Shown: one piece after another, positions 5,986-14,048 of the stretch
Layout of the letters: the number at the start of each line of letters is the position of its first letter
Position numbering within the stretch: the first letter of the stretch is position 1
NCBI GenBank assembly: GCA_934278925.1
Contig: CAKQWJ010000036.1
Location: forward strand, 1-14,048
DNA: 14,048 nucleotides
Origin: an uncultured Clostridia bacterium
GTDB lineage: Bacteria > Bacillota > Clostridia > Peptostreptococcales > Anaerovoracaceae
Direction of reading: 5' to 3'
Made by a program: the position numbers and the translations under genes
Notes under the pieces: model-generated
Database searches by the model: none
What the model was told of the DNA's origin: nothing
What the model saw: the letters and a program-made list of their open reading frames with translations, nothing else

Positions 5986-6258
5986 GTGGAAGAGAATCAG
6001 CAGAAGACACAATACGTATATATTCTTCGGTGCGGGGACGGTACCCTGTACACCGGCTGGACCACGGATCTGGAGCATCGGGTGGCCATGCACAATGCCG
6101 GCAAAGGAGCCAAGTATACCCGAGCACGGAGGCCGGTGCGGCTGGAATATTACGAGGAATACCTGGATAAGACGGAAGCTTTGCGGCGGGAATGCGCCAT
6201 CAAGAAGATGACGCGCAGTGAAAAGCTTCGGCTGATTCAAGGGTCGGAAAGAAAATAG
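5986..6258 (+). CDS. Small GIY-YIG nuclease-superfamily protein (UPF0213/YhbQ-YazA type)
   Basis: A 90-residue single-domain protein of the usual length for this group. The GIY-like strand is YVYIL (10-14) and the YIG-like strand is LYTGW (21-25). Conserved Arg32 (DLEHRVAMHN) and the candidate metal-binding Glu69 in ALRRECAIKKM are present, followed by the basic R-x(2)-K tail typical of the family. The start is GTG at 5986; no ATG lies upstream of the domain in frame, and the ribosome binding site is poor (a purine-rich AGAAAGAAG about eight bases away). Members are implicated in DNA repair or structure-specific DNA cleavage, but their roles are poorly defined. It begins 68 bases after the pilin stop and may be read from the pilus transcript, though nothing suggests a shared function. 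Confidence 0.85.
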   Translation: MEENQQKTQYVYILRCGDGTLYTGWTTDLEHRVAMHNAGKGAKYTRARRPVRLEYYEEYLDKTEALRRECAIKKMTRSEKLRLIQGSERK

Positions 6259-6317
6259 GACTTTCAGGCAGCGTATGCTCTTTTCGGATGTCATCCATGA
6301 CACAAACGATTGTACAG

Positions 6318-6357
6318 AAGCTTCTCTCGGAGAAATCCGGGAGAAGCTTTTATTATT
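6318..6357 (+). terminator. Strong intrinsic terminator after the GIY-YIG gene
   Basis: AAGCTTCTCTCGGA (6318-6331) pairs with TCCGGGAGAAGCTT (6336-6349), a 14-bp stem with one T-G wobble, closed by a GAAA tetraloop and followed by a T-rich tract (TTATTATT). It separates the pilus/GIY-YIG transcript from the BspA-like genes. Confidence 0.9.
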
Positions 6358-6498
6358 AGAACCGAGTTCCGAAGTATAGAGTTTCCCTATAACGAAACTT
6401 TTCAAATAGATATAAGCAATTTTAATTATACCGAAATGGTTGATACCATGGTTAGACAGGGGATGACGAATTATTACTTAGGAAATGAGGTTGGCGTT

Positions 6499-9400
6499 AT
6501 GGAAAAGAAACGATGGATTGCATGGGCACTGGCCCTGTTCATGGTTGCCACTCCTTGCATGACATTTGCCCAGGAGATTTCCGGAGCAGCGAGTTCACCG
6601 AATGAAAGTGAATCCAATGAATCGGTAAATCCGGACAAGAATGCAGATAAGACATCCGAACAGGATCGAGCCGATGCGGCAGAAAAAGAGAAGGTCGAAT
6701 CATCTGCGGAATCCGCAGAAAATTCGGAAGAAGGCGCGACCGGAGAACAGGACTCGGCAGAAGAAAAAAAGACCGAGGAATCCGCAGATGCCGAAGCTTC
6801 GAAAGAAGCGGAAAAGGCGGCAGAGAGTACCGGCTCCGAGGCTGTCAGCGATAAATGGACAACCGAGGATTTCACCTATGGAGAATATGAAAAGCTGATG
6901 TACGGTTGTGACTACAGCCGGCAGTTTTACGTTCGCGGAAAAGTCATCACCGGTTTTTCCCAGCAGGGTGAAGAGAAGCTGAAAAACAACAAGAATCTGG
7001 TGATTCCGGCGAAGGGACCGGATGGAAAGAATATCGTGGGAATCGGCGAGAGCGCATTTAAGGAAAAAGAATTGGAATCCGTTCAGTTCCCGACGGGAAT
7101 GCTGACTCCTTACGACGATCCGCTGGCAAAGACCGACGAAGAACGGGTCTCCCGCCGCGGAAACTTTGTCATCGGAGAAAGCTCTTTTTATGGAAATAAT
7201 CTGAAAGAGGTAACTTTGCCGACGGGTGTTATTTCCGTATTGGCAAAGGCCTTTGAGCGAAACCGGATTACGAAAGTAAAACTCCCGAAGACCATCTGGT
7301 GGATTGAAAACCAGGGCTTCGCAGATAATAAGATTACCGATGTTCAATTCCCTGTAACGACGGATTTTATGATGGAACTTCACGGCATGCCGTTTGCGTT
7401 TAACAACATCAAATCGGTGCGCCTCCCGAACTTCACCGAGGTGGTGAACAAATTTGCGTTCGCATACAACCCGGGAATGGCGGATGCACCGAAGGTAAAC
7501 CCGTGGGGCAAAGAAAATAAGCTGGAAGCAGATCTCCGGGGAGAGACATGGACTGCCGGTCTGGTATATATGTATACCGACAATCCGGAGTTGAAGGATA
7601 AGCTGCAGAATCGACTCCATTCTGTAGAGGGAAAGAATACCAATATCTATTCTCCGTACCAGAAGCTGGTTGTGTGCGACGGGTCGGAAGCCAATCAGAA
7701 TCCGGATAAGACTCTGTGGAATGCAGAGGACTTCGAATACAACAAGGACGGAGCGGTTATCGGGCTTTCCGAAAGCGGCACTGCCAAAAGAAAAGTGAAC
7801 AAGGATCTGGTAATTCCGAGCAAGACACCGGATGGAGAGAAGGTGGAGGAAATCGGTTCCACCGACAACTATACCGGTCTGTTTGCGACGGAAGATGAAA
7901 AATTCGACTCCGTGTATATGCCGAATACTATTCAGAAAATCGGCGACCGGGCGTTCTGCAGCAGCGGACTGAAGGAAATTGCGTTCTCCGGAACCCTCAC
8001 CAGCATCGGCACGTTGGCATTTTCCAACAACGAGCTGACATCCGTGGTTTTGCCGGACAGTGTAAAATACCTCGGAAACGGTGCTTTCAGTACCAACTCC
8101 AATATCGAGCGCATCATTCTTTCGAAGAACTTGCGGGAGATTTCGGATGCGGCATTCGGCTGCAGCGACAGTGATCACTATATGACGAACCTGACAGAAA
8201 TTGAGATTCCGGACAGCGTGACGAAAATCGGAAATCGGGCCTTTGCCGGGAACAACATTCACAATATCGTGATTCCGGATTCCGTAAAGGAAATCGGTGA
8301 GTATGCGTTCTCCACCAAGAACTATCTCAGCGAGCCGTGCACCGTATCCCTGCCGGAAGGTCTGGAGGTTATCGGGGACAACGCATTTCGGAACAAGGTA
8401 ATCGCAGAAATTGACCTGCCGACGACTGTAAAAGGATTGAAGCTCAACACCTTCCGTAAGGAATACACTTCCGATGACCATAAGGTGAGCGGAAGCGTCA
8501 CAAAGGTATATGTGAGAAACGCAGAACAGTATTACGATAAAAATAATTTCCCGGACCCGAAAGAAGGAACGGAAGCGTTCCACAAGCTGTACCTGGCGGA
8601 TCCGATGATTTGGACTTCCGACGACTACACCTGTTCCAAGGCGGAATCCGGAACGAATGAAATTACCGGATTCTCATCGCTGGGAGAGAGAAAGCTGACG
8701 GAAAACAAGGATATCGAACTCCCGGAGAAGGATGATGAAGGAAACGCAGTGACCGGCGTGGCCGCAGAAGCGTTCCGCGAAAAAGGAATCACATCGGTAA
8801 AATGCCCGTATGTTGGGGATGCAAAGGAATTCACTATCGGTGAATCCGCATTCCGCGGCAACGATATCAATGAATTGGACTTGGGCTCCGGTATCACCGA
8901 AATTGGAAACAATTCCTTTCGGGAAAACCGTCTGACGATGGTTCGCATTCCGGCTTCGATAAAGCGAATCGGTGAAAGTGCGTTTGAATCGAATCAAATC
9001 CGCGAAGTAAGTTTTGAAGATGTGGATAATAATTCTCCGGTGCTGGAAGCTCGCTGCTTTGCCGGAAACAAAATTCAGTCGGTAGAAATTCCGAAGGCCA
9101 CCATTTCCGTGAAGGGGGATGCGTTTATCGGAAATACCGGCAAGGAGAAAGTAGAAACAGGAACATCGGAAGAGCAGTCCGGCGGCGTGGTATACGTATA
9201 TGCAGTCATAGCCGGAACCGTTCCGGATGGCCTGGAAAATATCTCCAACGGAAAATCCAACGTGCAGAAACTGATTGTCGGTCAGATTCCGGCAGCAGAG
9301 GCGCCGTGGGGCACCAGACATTTTACGTATAATAATGTAGTCGGAAATATTGTCACCGGTCTCTCCGAAGAGGGTAAGGCGAAGCTCAAGAACAGCTCCG

Positions 9401-11775
9401 AACTGATTATTCCAAGTCGAATCAATGGTACGACGGTAACCGGAATCGCAAACGGTACGGAAGGCGTTGGAACCTTCGGTTACACAGAAGGCGGAAAGAC
9501 TTACGTTCCGGAGAAGGTGATTCTGCCGAGAACACTGAAGAGCATCGGGGATTACGCCTTTGATGCATCGGCAGAGGGGACCTCCGGACTGACGGAAATC
9601 GAACTCCCGGATCAGCTGGAAACCGTCGGAAACTATGCGTTCCGAAATAGCAAAGCAACGGAACTTCAGTTGCCGAAGTCGGTAAAAACAATTGGAAAGG
9701 GAGCGTTCGAGGCGACCGACAAGAAAGCGGCGGCACTGGAAAAAGTATCCCTCGCTATGGGCCTGACATCCATTTCGGAAAATGCATTCCGGGGACAGAA
9801 TGTAAAGAGCGTGACACTGTCGAAGAACATCACCGAAATCGGCAGCGGTGCTTTTGCAGATAACAAGGTAGAAAATCTGGCACTGAATGAGGAGTTGAAA
9901 TCTATCGGAAACAACGCATTTGAGAACCATCAGCTGAAGAAGCTGGTGCTCTCCGATAACGTAACCGAAATCGGCGATTCTGCATTTGCGGTAACGGACA
10001 GCAGCCTGGGCAAGACGCTGACCGAACTGAAGCTGAATCGGAAACTGAAGAGCATCGGCGAAAATGCTTTTGGCAGAAGCGCGGTGAAAGAAACAGAACT
10101 CCCGGACAGCGTGGAAGTACTGCCGGCGAATGCATTTAACGGCAACACCGTGGTGGCAGAGGTTTGGACATCTTCCGACAAACAGACCTCCGGCGAGGCA
10201 CCGTATGAAAAGGTGGCCGCGAAAGGCGACGGACATGAGCTGAAATACGACAAGCTGGTGGGAACCGGCTGGGAATACAGCGACTTCATCTTCAGCGAAG
10301 ACGGTAAAACCGTATTGGGTTGGAGCAAGTCCGGAAAGGACGTTCGCATGAGCAATCACCATCTGGTGATTCCGGACAAGGCCTCCCACGAAGCGAAGGA
10401 ATACATTACCGTAATCGGCCAGGAGGCATTTGCCATTCCACTGGCGGAAGTTACCATCGGAAAGTACGATTGCACATCGCCGAACGGCCTGCAGTCCGTG
10501 AAGTTCCCGAAGTATCTGGAACGAATTGAAGCGAGTGCCTTCGAATACAACAACCTGCGGAACCACGACAAGGACGGAAACGTCGTGAATACACCGACGG
10601 AAACCACCGGTGAAGATCATTTCCTGGCAGACCAGAAGTATCTCACCTATGTGGGCGGCAGTGCATTCCACGGAAACCATCTGTGCAACGTGGAACTTCC
10701 GAATTCGGTAACCGCAGTGGGCGACGGCGCATTTTCTATGAACAACATCTACAAGCTGAAGATGTCGGATAAGATGACGGTAATTCCTTCCGGCGCATTC
10801 TCCATGAATATCCGGATGAGCAGTATTACCATTCCGGAAGGTGTGACGGAAATCGGACAGACCGCATTTGCCGGTGCTCGTCTGACGAGCCTGACCATTC
10901 CGAAATCCGTTACAAAGATCGGAAGAAAGGCCTTCCATCTGCACCAGATGAAGTCCCTGACCATTCCGGGTAATGTAAAGGAAGTGGGGGAAAGTGCTTT
11001 TGAAGGAACCTATAAGGCGGCATCCTTGGAGAAACTGACTATCGAAAACGGCGTGAAGACCATCGGCGAAAGAGCTTTCAAGGAAGGACATCTGTCCACC
11101 GTGATTCTGCCGGATTCCGTGGAAAGCATCGGAAAGGCTGCATTCCAGAACAATACCGGAAACACCCGAATCAGCGGACACCCGGTACTGGTGCTGACCA
11201 ACAACAGCAACTTGCTCAAGGTGAATACGGCGGATGAGAATTTCCGTGTTCAGCTCCGCAGCCTGGCGAAGAACGGAACCAAGGTTTCGGGTGTGAAGAA
11301 CAAGACCTACAGCGGAAAATCTCAGACCCAGAAGGTTTCCGTAAAGAACTCCTTGATGACGCTGAACAGCGGAAGCGAATACAAGGTAAGCTACTCCGGA
11401 AATAAGTCGGTGGGAACCGCAAAGATCAAGATTACCGGAATTGGAAACTACAACGGGACCATCACTAAGACCTTTAAGATTAATCCAAAAGGCAGATCCC
11501 TGAAGAGCGTGAAGAAGGGCAAGAAATCTTTCAAAGCAAAATGGAAAAAATCTTCCAAGACTTGGACGACCGGATATCAGGTGCAGTACAGCACTTCCAA
11601 GAAGTTCAAGAAGGCGAAGACCGCTACCGTGAAGTCCTACAAGAAAACGAAGGTAACGGTAAAGAAGTTAAAGAAGAGAAAGACGTATTACGTTCACATG
11701 CGGACCTATAAGACCGTAAAGGGGAAGAAGTACTACTCCGGCTGGTCGAAGGTCAAGAAGGTAAAGACGAAATAG
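6499..11775 (+). CDS. Giant BspA-like leucine-rich repeat (LRR_5) secreted surface protein
   Basis: A 1758-residue exported protein. I chose the ATG at 6499 because it starts a clear signal peptide (cleavage near A24) with GAGG eight bases upstream; the frame stays open back to 6310 but runs through a terminator. Residues ~26-118 are an acidic Ala/Glu/Ser-rich linker. Five LRR modules follow, starting at W120, W407, W705, W937 and W1258. Each opens with a cap containing W-x(3)-D-F/Y, a G-[FLW]-S-x(2)-G turn and often LVIP, then runs of ~23-residue treponemal/BspA-type repeats (consensus L-x-x-I-x-[IL]-P-x-x-[VL]-x-x-I-G-x-x-A-F). From ~1594 comes an Ig-like domain with YSGKS and GNYNGT motifs, then a very lysine-rich fibronectin III-like domain (~1666-1758). 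There is no LPXTG-type signal or C-terminal helix. BspA-type proteins elsewhere bind host matrix proteins; the role here is inferred. Confidence 0.9.
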   Translation: MEKKRWIAWALALFMVATPCMTFAQEISGAASSPNESESNESVNPDKNADKTSEQDRADAAEKEKVESSAESAENSEEGATGEQDSAEEKKTEESADAEASKEAEKAAESTGSEAVSDKWTTEDFTYGEYEKLMYGCDYSRQFYVRGKVITGFSQQGEEKLKNNKNLVIPAKGPDGKNIVGIGESAFKEKELESVQFPTGMLTPYDDPLAKTDEERVSRRGNFVIGESSFYGNNLKEVTLPTGVISVLAKAFERNRITKVKLPKTIWWIENQGFADNKITDVQFPVTTDFMMELHGMPFAFNNIKSVRLPNFTEVVNKFAFAYNPGMADAPKVNPWGKENKLEADLRGETWTAGLVYMYTDNPELKDKLQNRLHSVEGKNTNIYSPYQKLVVCDGSEANQNPDKTLWNAEDFEYNKDGAVIGLSESGTAKRKVNKDLVIPSKTPDGEKVEEIGSTDNYTGLFATEDEKFDSVYMPNTIQKIGDRAFCSSGLKEIAFSGTLTSIGTLAFSNNELTSVVLPDSVKYLGNGAFSTNSNIERIILSKNLREISDAAFGCSDSDHYMTNLTEIEIPDSVTKIGNRAFAGNNIHNIVIPDSVKEIGEYAFSTKNYLSEPCTVSLPEGLEVIGDNAFRNKVIAEIDLPTTVKGLKLNTFRKEYTSDDHKVSGSVTKVYVRNAEQYYDKNNFPDPKEGTEAFHKLYLADPMIWTSDDYTCSKAESGTNEITGFSSLGERKLTENKDIELPEKDDEGNAVTGVAAEAFREKGITSVKCPYVGDAKEFTIGESAFRGNDINELDLGSGITEIGNNSFRENRLTMVRIPASIKRIGESAFESNQIREVSFEDVDNNSPVLEARCFAGNKIQSVEIPKATISVKGDAFIGNTGKEKVETGTSEEQSGGVVYVYAVIAGTVPDGLENISNGKSNVQKLIVGQIPAAEAPWGTRHFTYNNVVGNIVTGLSEEGKAKLKNSSELIIPSRINGTTVTGIANGTEGVGTFGYTEGGKTYVPEKVILPRTLKSIGDYAFDASAEGTSGLTEIELPDQLETVGNYAFRNSKATELQLPKSVKTIGKGAFEATDKKAAALEKVSLAMGLTSISENAFRGQNVKSVTLSKNITEIGSGAFADNKVENLALNEELKSIGNNAFENHQLKKLVLSDNVTEIGDSAFAVTDSSLGKTLTELKLNRKLKSIGENAFGRSAVKETELPDSVEVLPANAFNGNTVVAEVWTSSDKQTSGEAPYEKVAAKGDGHELKYDKLVGTGWEYSDFIFSEDGKTVLGWSKSGKDVRMSNHHLVIPDKASHEAKEYITVIGQEAFAIPLAEVTIGKYDCTSPNGLQSVKFPKYLERIEASAFEYNNLRNHDKDGNVVNTPTETTGEDHFLADQKYLTYVGGSAFHGNHLCNVELPNSVTAVGDGAFSMNNIYKLKMSDKMTVIPSGAFSMNIRMSSITIPEGVTEIGQTAFAGARLTSLTIPKSVTKIGRKAFHLHQMKSLTIPGNVKEVGESAFEGTYKAASLEKLTIENGVKTIGERAFKEGHLSTVILPDSVESIGKAAFQNNTGNTRISGHPVLVLTNNSNLLKVNTADENFRVQLRSLAKNGTKVSGVKNKTYSGKSQTQKVSVKNSLMTLNSGSEYKVSYSGNKSVGTAKIKITGIGNYNGTITKTFKINPKGRSLKSVKKGKKSFKAKWKKSSKTWTTGYQVQYSTSKKFKKAKTATVKSYKKTKVTVKKLKKRKTYYVHMRTYKTVKGKKYYSGWSKVKKVKTK
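6856..11205 (+). repeat. Five cap-plus-LRR modules within the giant LRR protein
   Basis: Module starts are at 6856, 7717, 8611, 9307 and 10270. Each begins with a related cap of about 60 residues and continues with LRR_5 repeats of about 23 residues whose hallmark is I-G-x-x-A-F. Module lengths are uneven (about 230 to 340 residues), so they are diverged duplications and not a recent tandem array. They are recognisable at protein level and not as clean DNA repeats. Confidence 0.8.
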
Positions 11776-11800
11776 TTTTACCGGACACAGGATATGACAA

Positions 11801-11838
11801 CGGTGCAGTTCTGCCTAAAATCTGCCCGAACTGCACCG
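11801..11838 (+). terminator. Hairpin between the two BspA-like genes, possible terminator
   Basis: CGGTGCAGTTC (11801-11811) and GAACTGCACCG (11828-11838) form a perfect 11-bp stem with a 16-base loop, starting 25 bases after the first LRR gene's stop. The following sequence (CGCATATATTAATTAAG) is AT-rich but lacks a proper T-run. It may be a weak terminator, a transcript-end stabiliser or a processing site between the paralogues. Confidence 0.55.
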
Positions 11839-11893
11839 CCGCATATATTAATTAAGAAAGTTAAATCCAATGGACCATGAAAGGAGAATTACC

Positions 11894-14048
11894 ATGGACA
11901 AGAAACAGTCTCTGGCCTTTCTGCTCTCGGCGATGATGGTGGCAACACCATTCAGCGCTTTTGCGGCAGAGGATGGAACAGCTCCCGCAGACGCCGATGC
12001 TTCTGCGAAGGCTGCGACCGAACAGAGCGTAGAAAACAATCAAGCAAAAGGGGAAGATTCCGTACAGGAAGATGCCCAGCTGGATGAAAACGAACTCCCA
12101 ATCGTACCGATTGAACCGGGCGAAGGAACCGGCGAAGAGAAGAAGGATGAAATCCCGGCATCCAATGCGTGGGAAGCGACCGACTTCACCTACGGGGAAT
12201 GGGTTATCGATTCCAACGCGATGCTTTGCCCGTCCAATGACACCGAGGCCTATTTGAAGACCACAATATGGGTGGTAACCGGTCTGTCGGATTCCGGAAA
12301 AGCGAAGCTGGAGAACAACAAGGATCTGGTGATTCCGGCGAAGGACCCGGACGGCAAGAAGGTTCAGGGCGTTGGCAAGGATGCATTTAAAAAGATGGGT
12401 CTTACATCCGTTCAGTTCCCGGAGAACGTGAAGACGGCCAATGACACCAATTGGGACAGTAACGTAAAGGAACGGGGAGACTTCTTTATCGGAAACCTGG
12501 CATTCCAGAGCAACGATTTGAAAGAAGTAACCCTTCCGGAAGGTGTGTTCTACGTAGCTCCCAACGGGTTTTCAAAAAATCCGAATCTGAAGGAGGTGAC
12601 ATTCCCATCCACTATTAAGCTGATTGGAAATTCCGCATTTGCAGCTTGTGCCATCGATACGCTGAATTTCCCGGAAACCACGGATTTCCCGTTGGCAATC
12701 GACAACATTGCATTTTTTACGAATAAAATCAAATCCGTATGGCTGCCGGACAAGACCGAAAAGGTTACCAATATGGCGTTTAGAAACAATACCGGAGTGG
12801 AGAACGGAATCGTGCACCTTTATATTCCAAAGACCAAAGGTTCTTACGTGGACAACAACGCATATCAGAAGCCGTTCGTCGGCGATGCCATTCCGACCGA
12901 AGCGTGGGCGGAAAAGCCATGGTGCACCGCACACTTTACCTTTGACGGAACCACCATCACCGGTCTTTCGGAAAGCGGAAAGATTAAGATTCAGAACGAT
13001 ACCAACCTGGTACTCCCGGATCAGACCGAAGCCGGTGAGGATGTAACCGCAATCGGTAATGGAACCTATGGTGTAGGCACCTTCGGATATACGACCGCCG
13101 ACGGCACCGTATATGCCCCGGATTCCGTAAAGCTTCCGGCAAAACTGGAAAGCATCGGAAACTTTGCGTTTTCTGCCGTAGTGGATACGAAAACTTCTGA
13201 AGTGAAGCACGGCGTGAAGGCAGTGGAATTCCCGGAGACCCTGAAGACCATCGGAAATACCGCATTCCAGAACGCGCCGCTCACAGAGGTAAGCATTCCG
13301 GACAGCGTTACATCCGTAGGAAGCGGTGCATTCACCAATACGGAGCAGGCAACCACACATATCGAAAAGGTGAAGCTGTCCAAGGGCATGACAACCATTC
13401 CAAACAGCATGTTCACCAATCAGAAGATTAAGAATGTAGAAATTCCGGAAGGAATTAAATCCATCGGCTCTCGTGCTTTTGCGGGAAACTACGTAGAAAC
13501 ACTGAAAATTTCCGGCACCGTAGAAGAAATTGACGACTACGCATTCTGGAACAACCAGATGAAGGAACTGGAAATTCCGGGGAATGTAAAGATTATCGGT
13601 AAGTACGCATTCCAGAGAACACAGGAATACATCAAGGCAACTATCAACAAGGTGGTACTGCACGAGGGTCTGGAGAGCATCGGAAAGAAAGCCTTCTATC
13701 AGACGCTGACTTCGGAGTGCAAGTCCATCGACCTGCCGACAACCGTAAATGTGTTGGATGCAGCGGCTTTTGAAGGAAATGCGAAAGTCACACTGACTTC
13801 TCTGGTGGAAGATCAGGTCAATGCGACCGGAGACTACACGAAAGTAGCAGCAGCAGGTGCAGGGCACGAAATCGTGCTGGTTCACAAGGTGACCTTTGAC
13901 GCCGGTGAAGGCAAGGCCGATGCCGAAACCGCAAGAGCCGACAAGGACGGAAAGCTGGCAGAGCTTCCGACCGCAGCAAGAGACGGATACATCTTCGAGG
14001 GCTGGTTCACCGCCGCAGAGGGTGGCGATGCCGTAACGGCAGACACCG
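11894..14048 (+). CDS. Second BspA-like LRR surface protein, 3' end beyond the window
   Basis: At least 718 residues, still open at the last base. The ATG follows AAGGAG (11881-11886) by seven bases. The signal peptide (cleavage near A24-A25) contains MMVATP, close to MVATP in the upstream paralogue. An acidic linker (~26-90) precedes two cap-plus-LRR modules at W93 and W343. Module 1 resembles module 1 of the upstream protein (shared FTYGE, LVIPAK and DLKEVTLP/NLKEVTLP-type segments); module 2 resembles its module 4 (shared GVGTFGYT and KVAA-x-G-x-GHE). After ~H664 an InlB B-repeat (Flg_new/Listeria-Bacteroides type: VTFDAGEG, then GYIFEGWF) begins, where the paralogue instead continues with another LRR cap. 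Such repeats usually occur in tandem, so several may follow. It is probably secreted or surface-attached; the anchor, if any, is not visible. Confidence 0.9.
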   Translation, partial: MDKKQSLAFLLSAMMVATPFSAFAAEDGTAPADADASAKAATEQSVENNQAKGEDSVQEDAQLDENELPIVPIEPGEGTGEEKKDEIPASNAWEATDFTYGEWVIDSNAMLCPSNDTEAYLKTTIWVVTGLSDSGKAKLENNKDLVIPAKDPDGKKVQGVGKDAFKKMGLTSVQFPENVKTANDTNWDSNVKERGDFFIGNLAFQSNDLKEVTLPEGVFYVAPNGFSKNPNLKEVTFPSTIKLIGNSAFAACAIDTLNFPETTDFPLAIDNIAFFTNKIKSVWLPDKTEKVTNMAFRNNTGVENGIVHLYIPKTKGSYVDNNAYQKPFVGDAIPTEAWAEKPWCTAHFTFDGTTITGLSESGKIKIQNDTNLVLPDQTEAGEDVTAIGNGTYGVGTFGYTTADGTVYAPDSVKLPAKLESIGNFAFSAVVDTKTSEVKHGVKAVEFPETLKTIGNTAFQNAPLTEVSIPDSVTSVGSGAFTNTEQATTHIEKVKLSKGMTTIPNSMFTNQKIKNVEIPEGIKSIGSRAFAGNYVETLKISGTVEEIDDYAFWNNQMKELEIPGNVKIIGKYAFQRTQEYIKATINKVVLHEGLESIGKKAFYQTLTSECKSIDLPTTVNVLDAAAFEGNAKVTLTSLVEDQVNATGDYTKVAAAGAGHEIVLVHKVTFDAGEGKADAETARADKDGKLAELPTAARDGYIFEGWFTAAEGGDAVTADT

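Noticed and set aside
5986..6258. GIY-YIG protein as a homing endonuclease or part of the pilus system
   Set aside because: Its length and motifs fit the small stand-alone UPF0213-type group; no intron, intein or DNA-binding extension is seen, and neighbourhood alone does not link it to pilus function.
6310..6498. N-terminal extension of the giant LRR protein frame upstream of 6499
   Set aside because: It runs through a strong terminator hairpin, has no ribosome binding site, and would bury the signal peptide 63 residues inside the protein.
6358..6498. Promoter elements upstream of the giant LRR gene
   Set aside because: TATAAC, TATAAG and TTATAC are all present in this AT-rich stretch, but none has a convincing -35 at 16-18 bases, so no specific promoter is called.
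6499..6573. Lipoprotein signal in the giant LRR protein (Cys20)
   Set aside because: The residues before Cys20 are A-T-P, which do not fit a lipobox, while a normal signal peptidase I site (TFA) follows.
8674..11181. 835-codon open frame on the minus strand opposite the LRR gene
   Set aside because: It is a shadow of the repetitive LRR coding strand, with no signal, domain or start context. The same applies to the long minus-strand frames at 785-2041, 4229-5683, 6700-8583 and 12572-13885.

Overview
The window reads as chromosomal DNA from a host-associated Gram-positive anaerobe, most likely a member of the Clostridia (Eubacteriales). The evidence is indirect: Shine-Dalgarno sites of the AAGGAGG type, a sortase-assembled pilus operon, and very large secreted BspA-like leucine-rich repeat proteins, one with the lysine-rich Ig/Fn3 tail common in Clostridia. 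No rRNA or other taxonomic marker is present, so this is inference. All genes are on the + strand.

Region 1 (1-463) has no supported gene. It holds a GC-rich, two-copy 86-bp repeat with strong dyads inside an AT-rich background, then a hairpin-plus-T-run terminator at 338-401, 62 bases before the first gene. This may be the end of an upstream transcript or a structured, attenuated leader for the pilus operon.

Region 2 (464-5917) is a compact pilus operon. It encodes a two-domain backbone pilin with five heptapeptide repeats in front of its signal-peptide core, a class B-type sortase (8-nt overlap), a SipA-type signal-peptidase homologue whose Ser/Lys dyad positions read Asp and Gly (ATGA overlap), and one 892-codon ORF. 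That last ORF joins a complete small pilin (own signal peptide and sorting signal) to a complete large adhesin-like pilin (own signal peptide, InlB-like repeats, isopeptide domain and sorting signal). Backbone pilin and adhesin share the unusual ATVTG motif; the small pilin has LVETG. By analogy with streptococcal FCT loci, the sortase would polymerise the backbone, SipA would be an assembly chaperone, the small pilin would be the anchor subunit and the large one the tip.

Region 3 (5986-6357) is a small GIY-YIG nuclease-like gene, starting with GTG, closed by a strong intrinsic terminator. It looks like an unrelated housekeeping-type gene.

Region 4 (6358-14048) carries two tandem paralogous BspA-like LRR_5 surface proteins, of 1758 aa and at least 718 aa; the second runs off the window. 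Both are built from modules that each begin with a conserved cap of about 60 residues around a W-x(3)-D-F-T-Y motif. Their first modules match each other, and module 4 of the first matches module 2 of the second, which suggests module shuffling. A hairpin lies between the two genes.

The most unusual items are the two-pilins-in-one ORF, the repeat-bearing signal peptide, and the missing isopeptide lysine in the backbone pilin.
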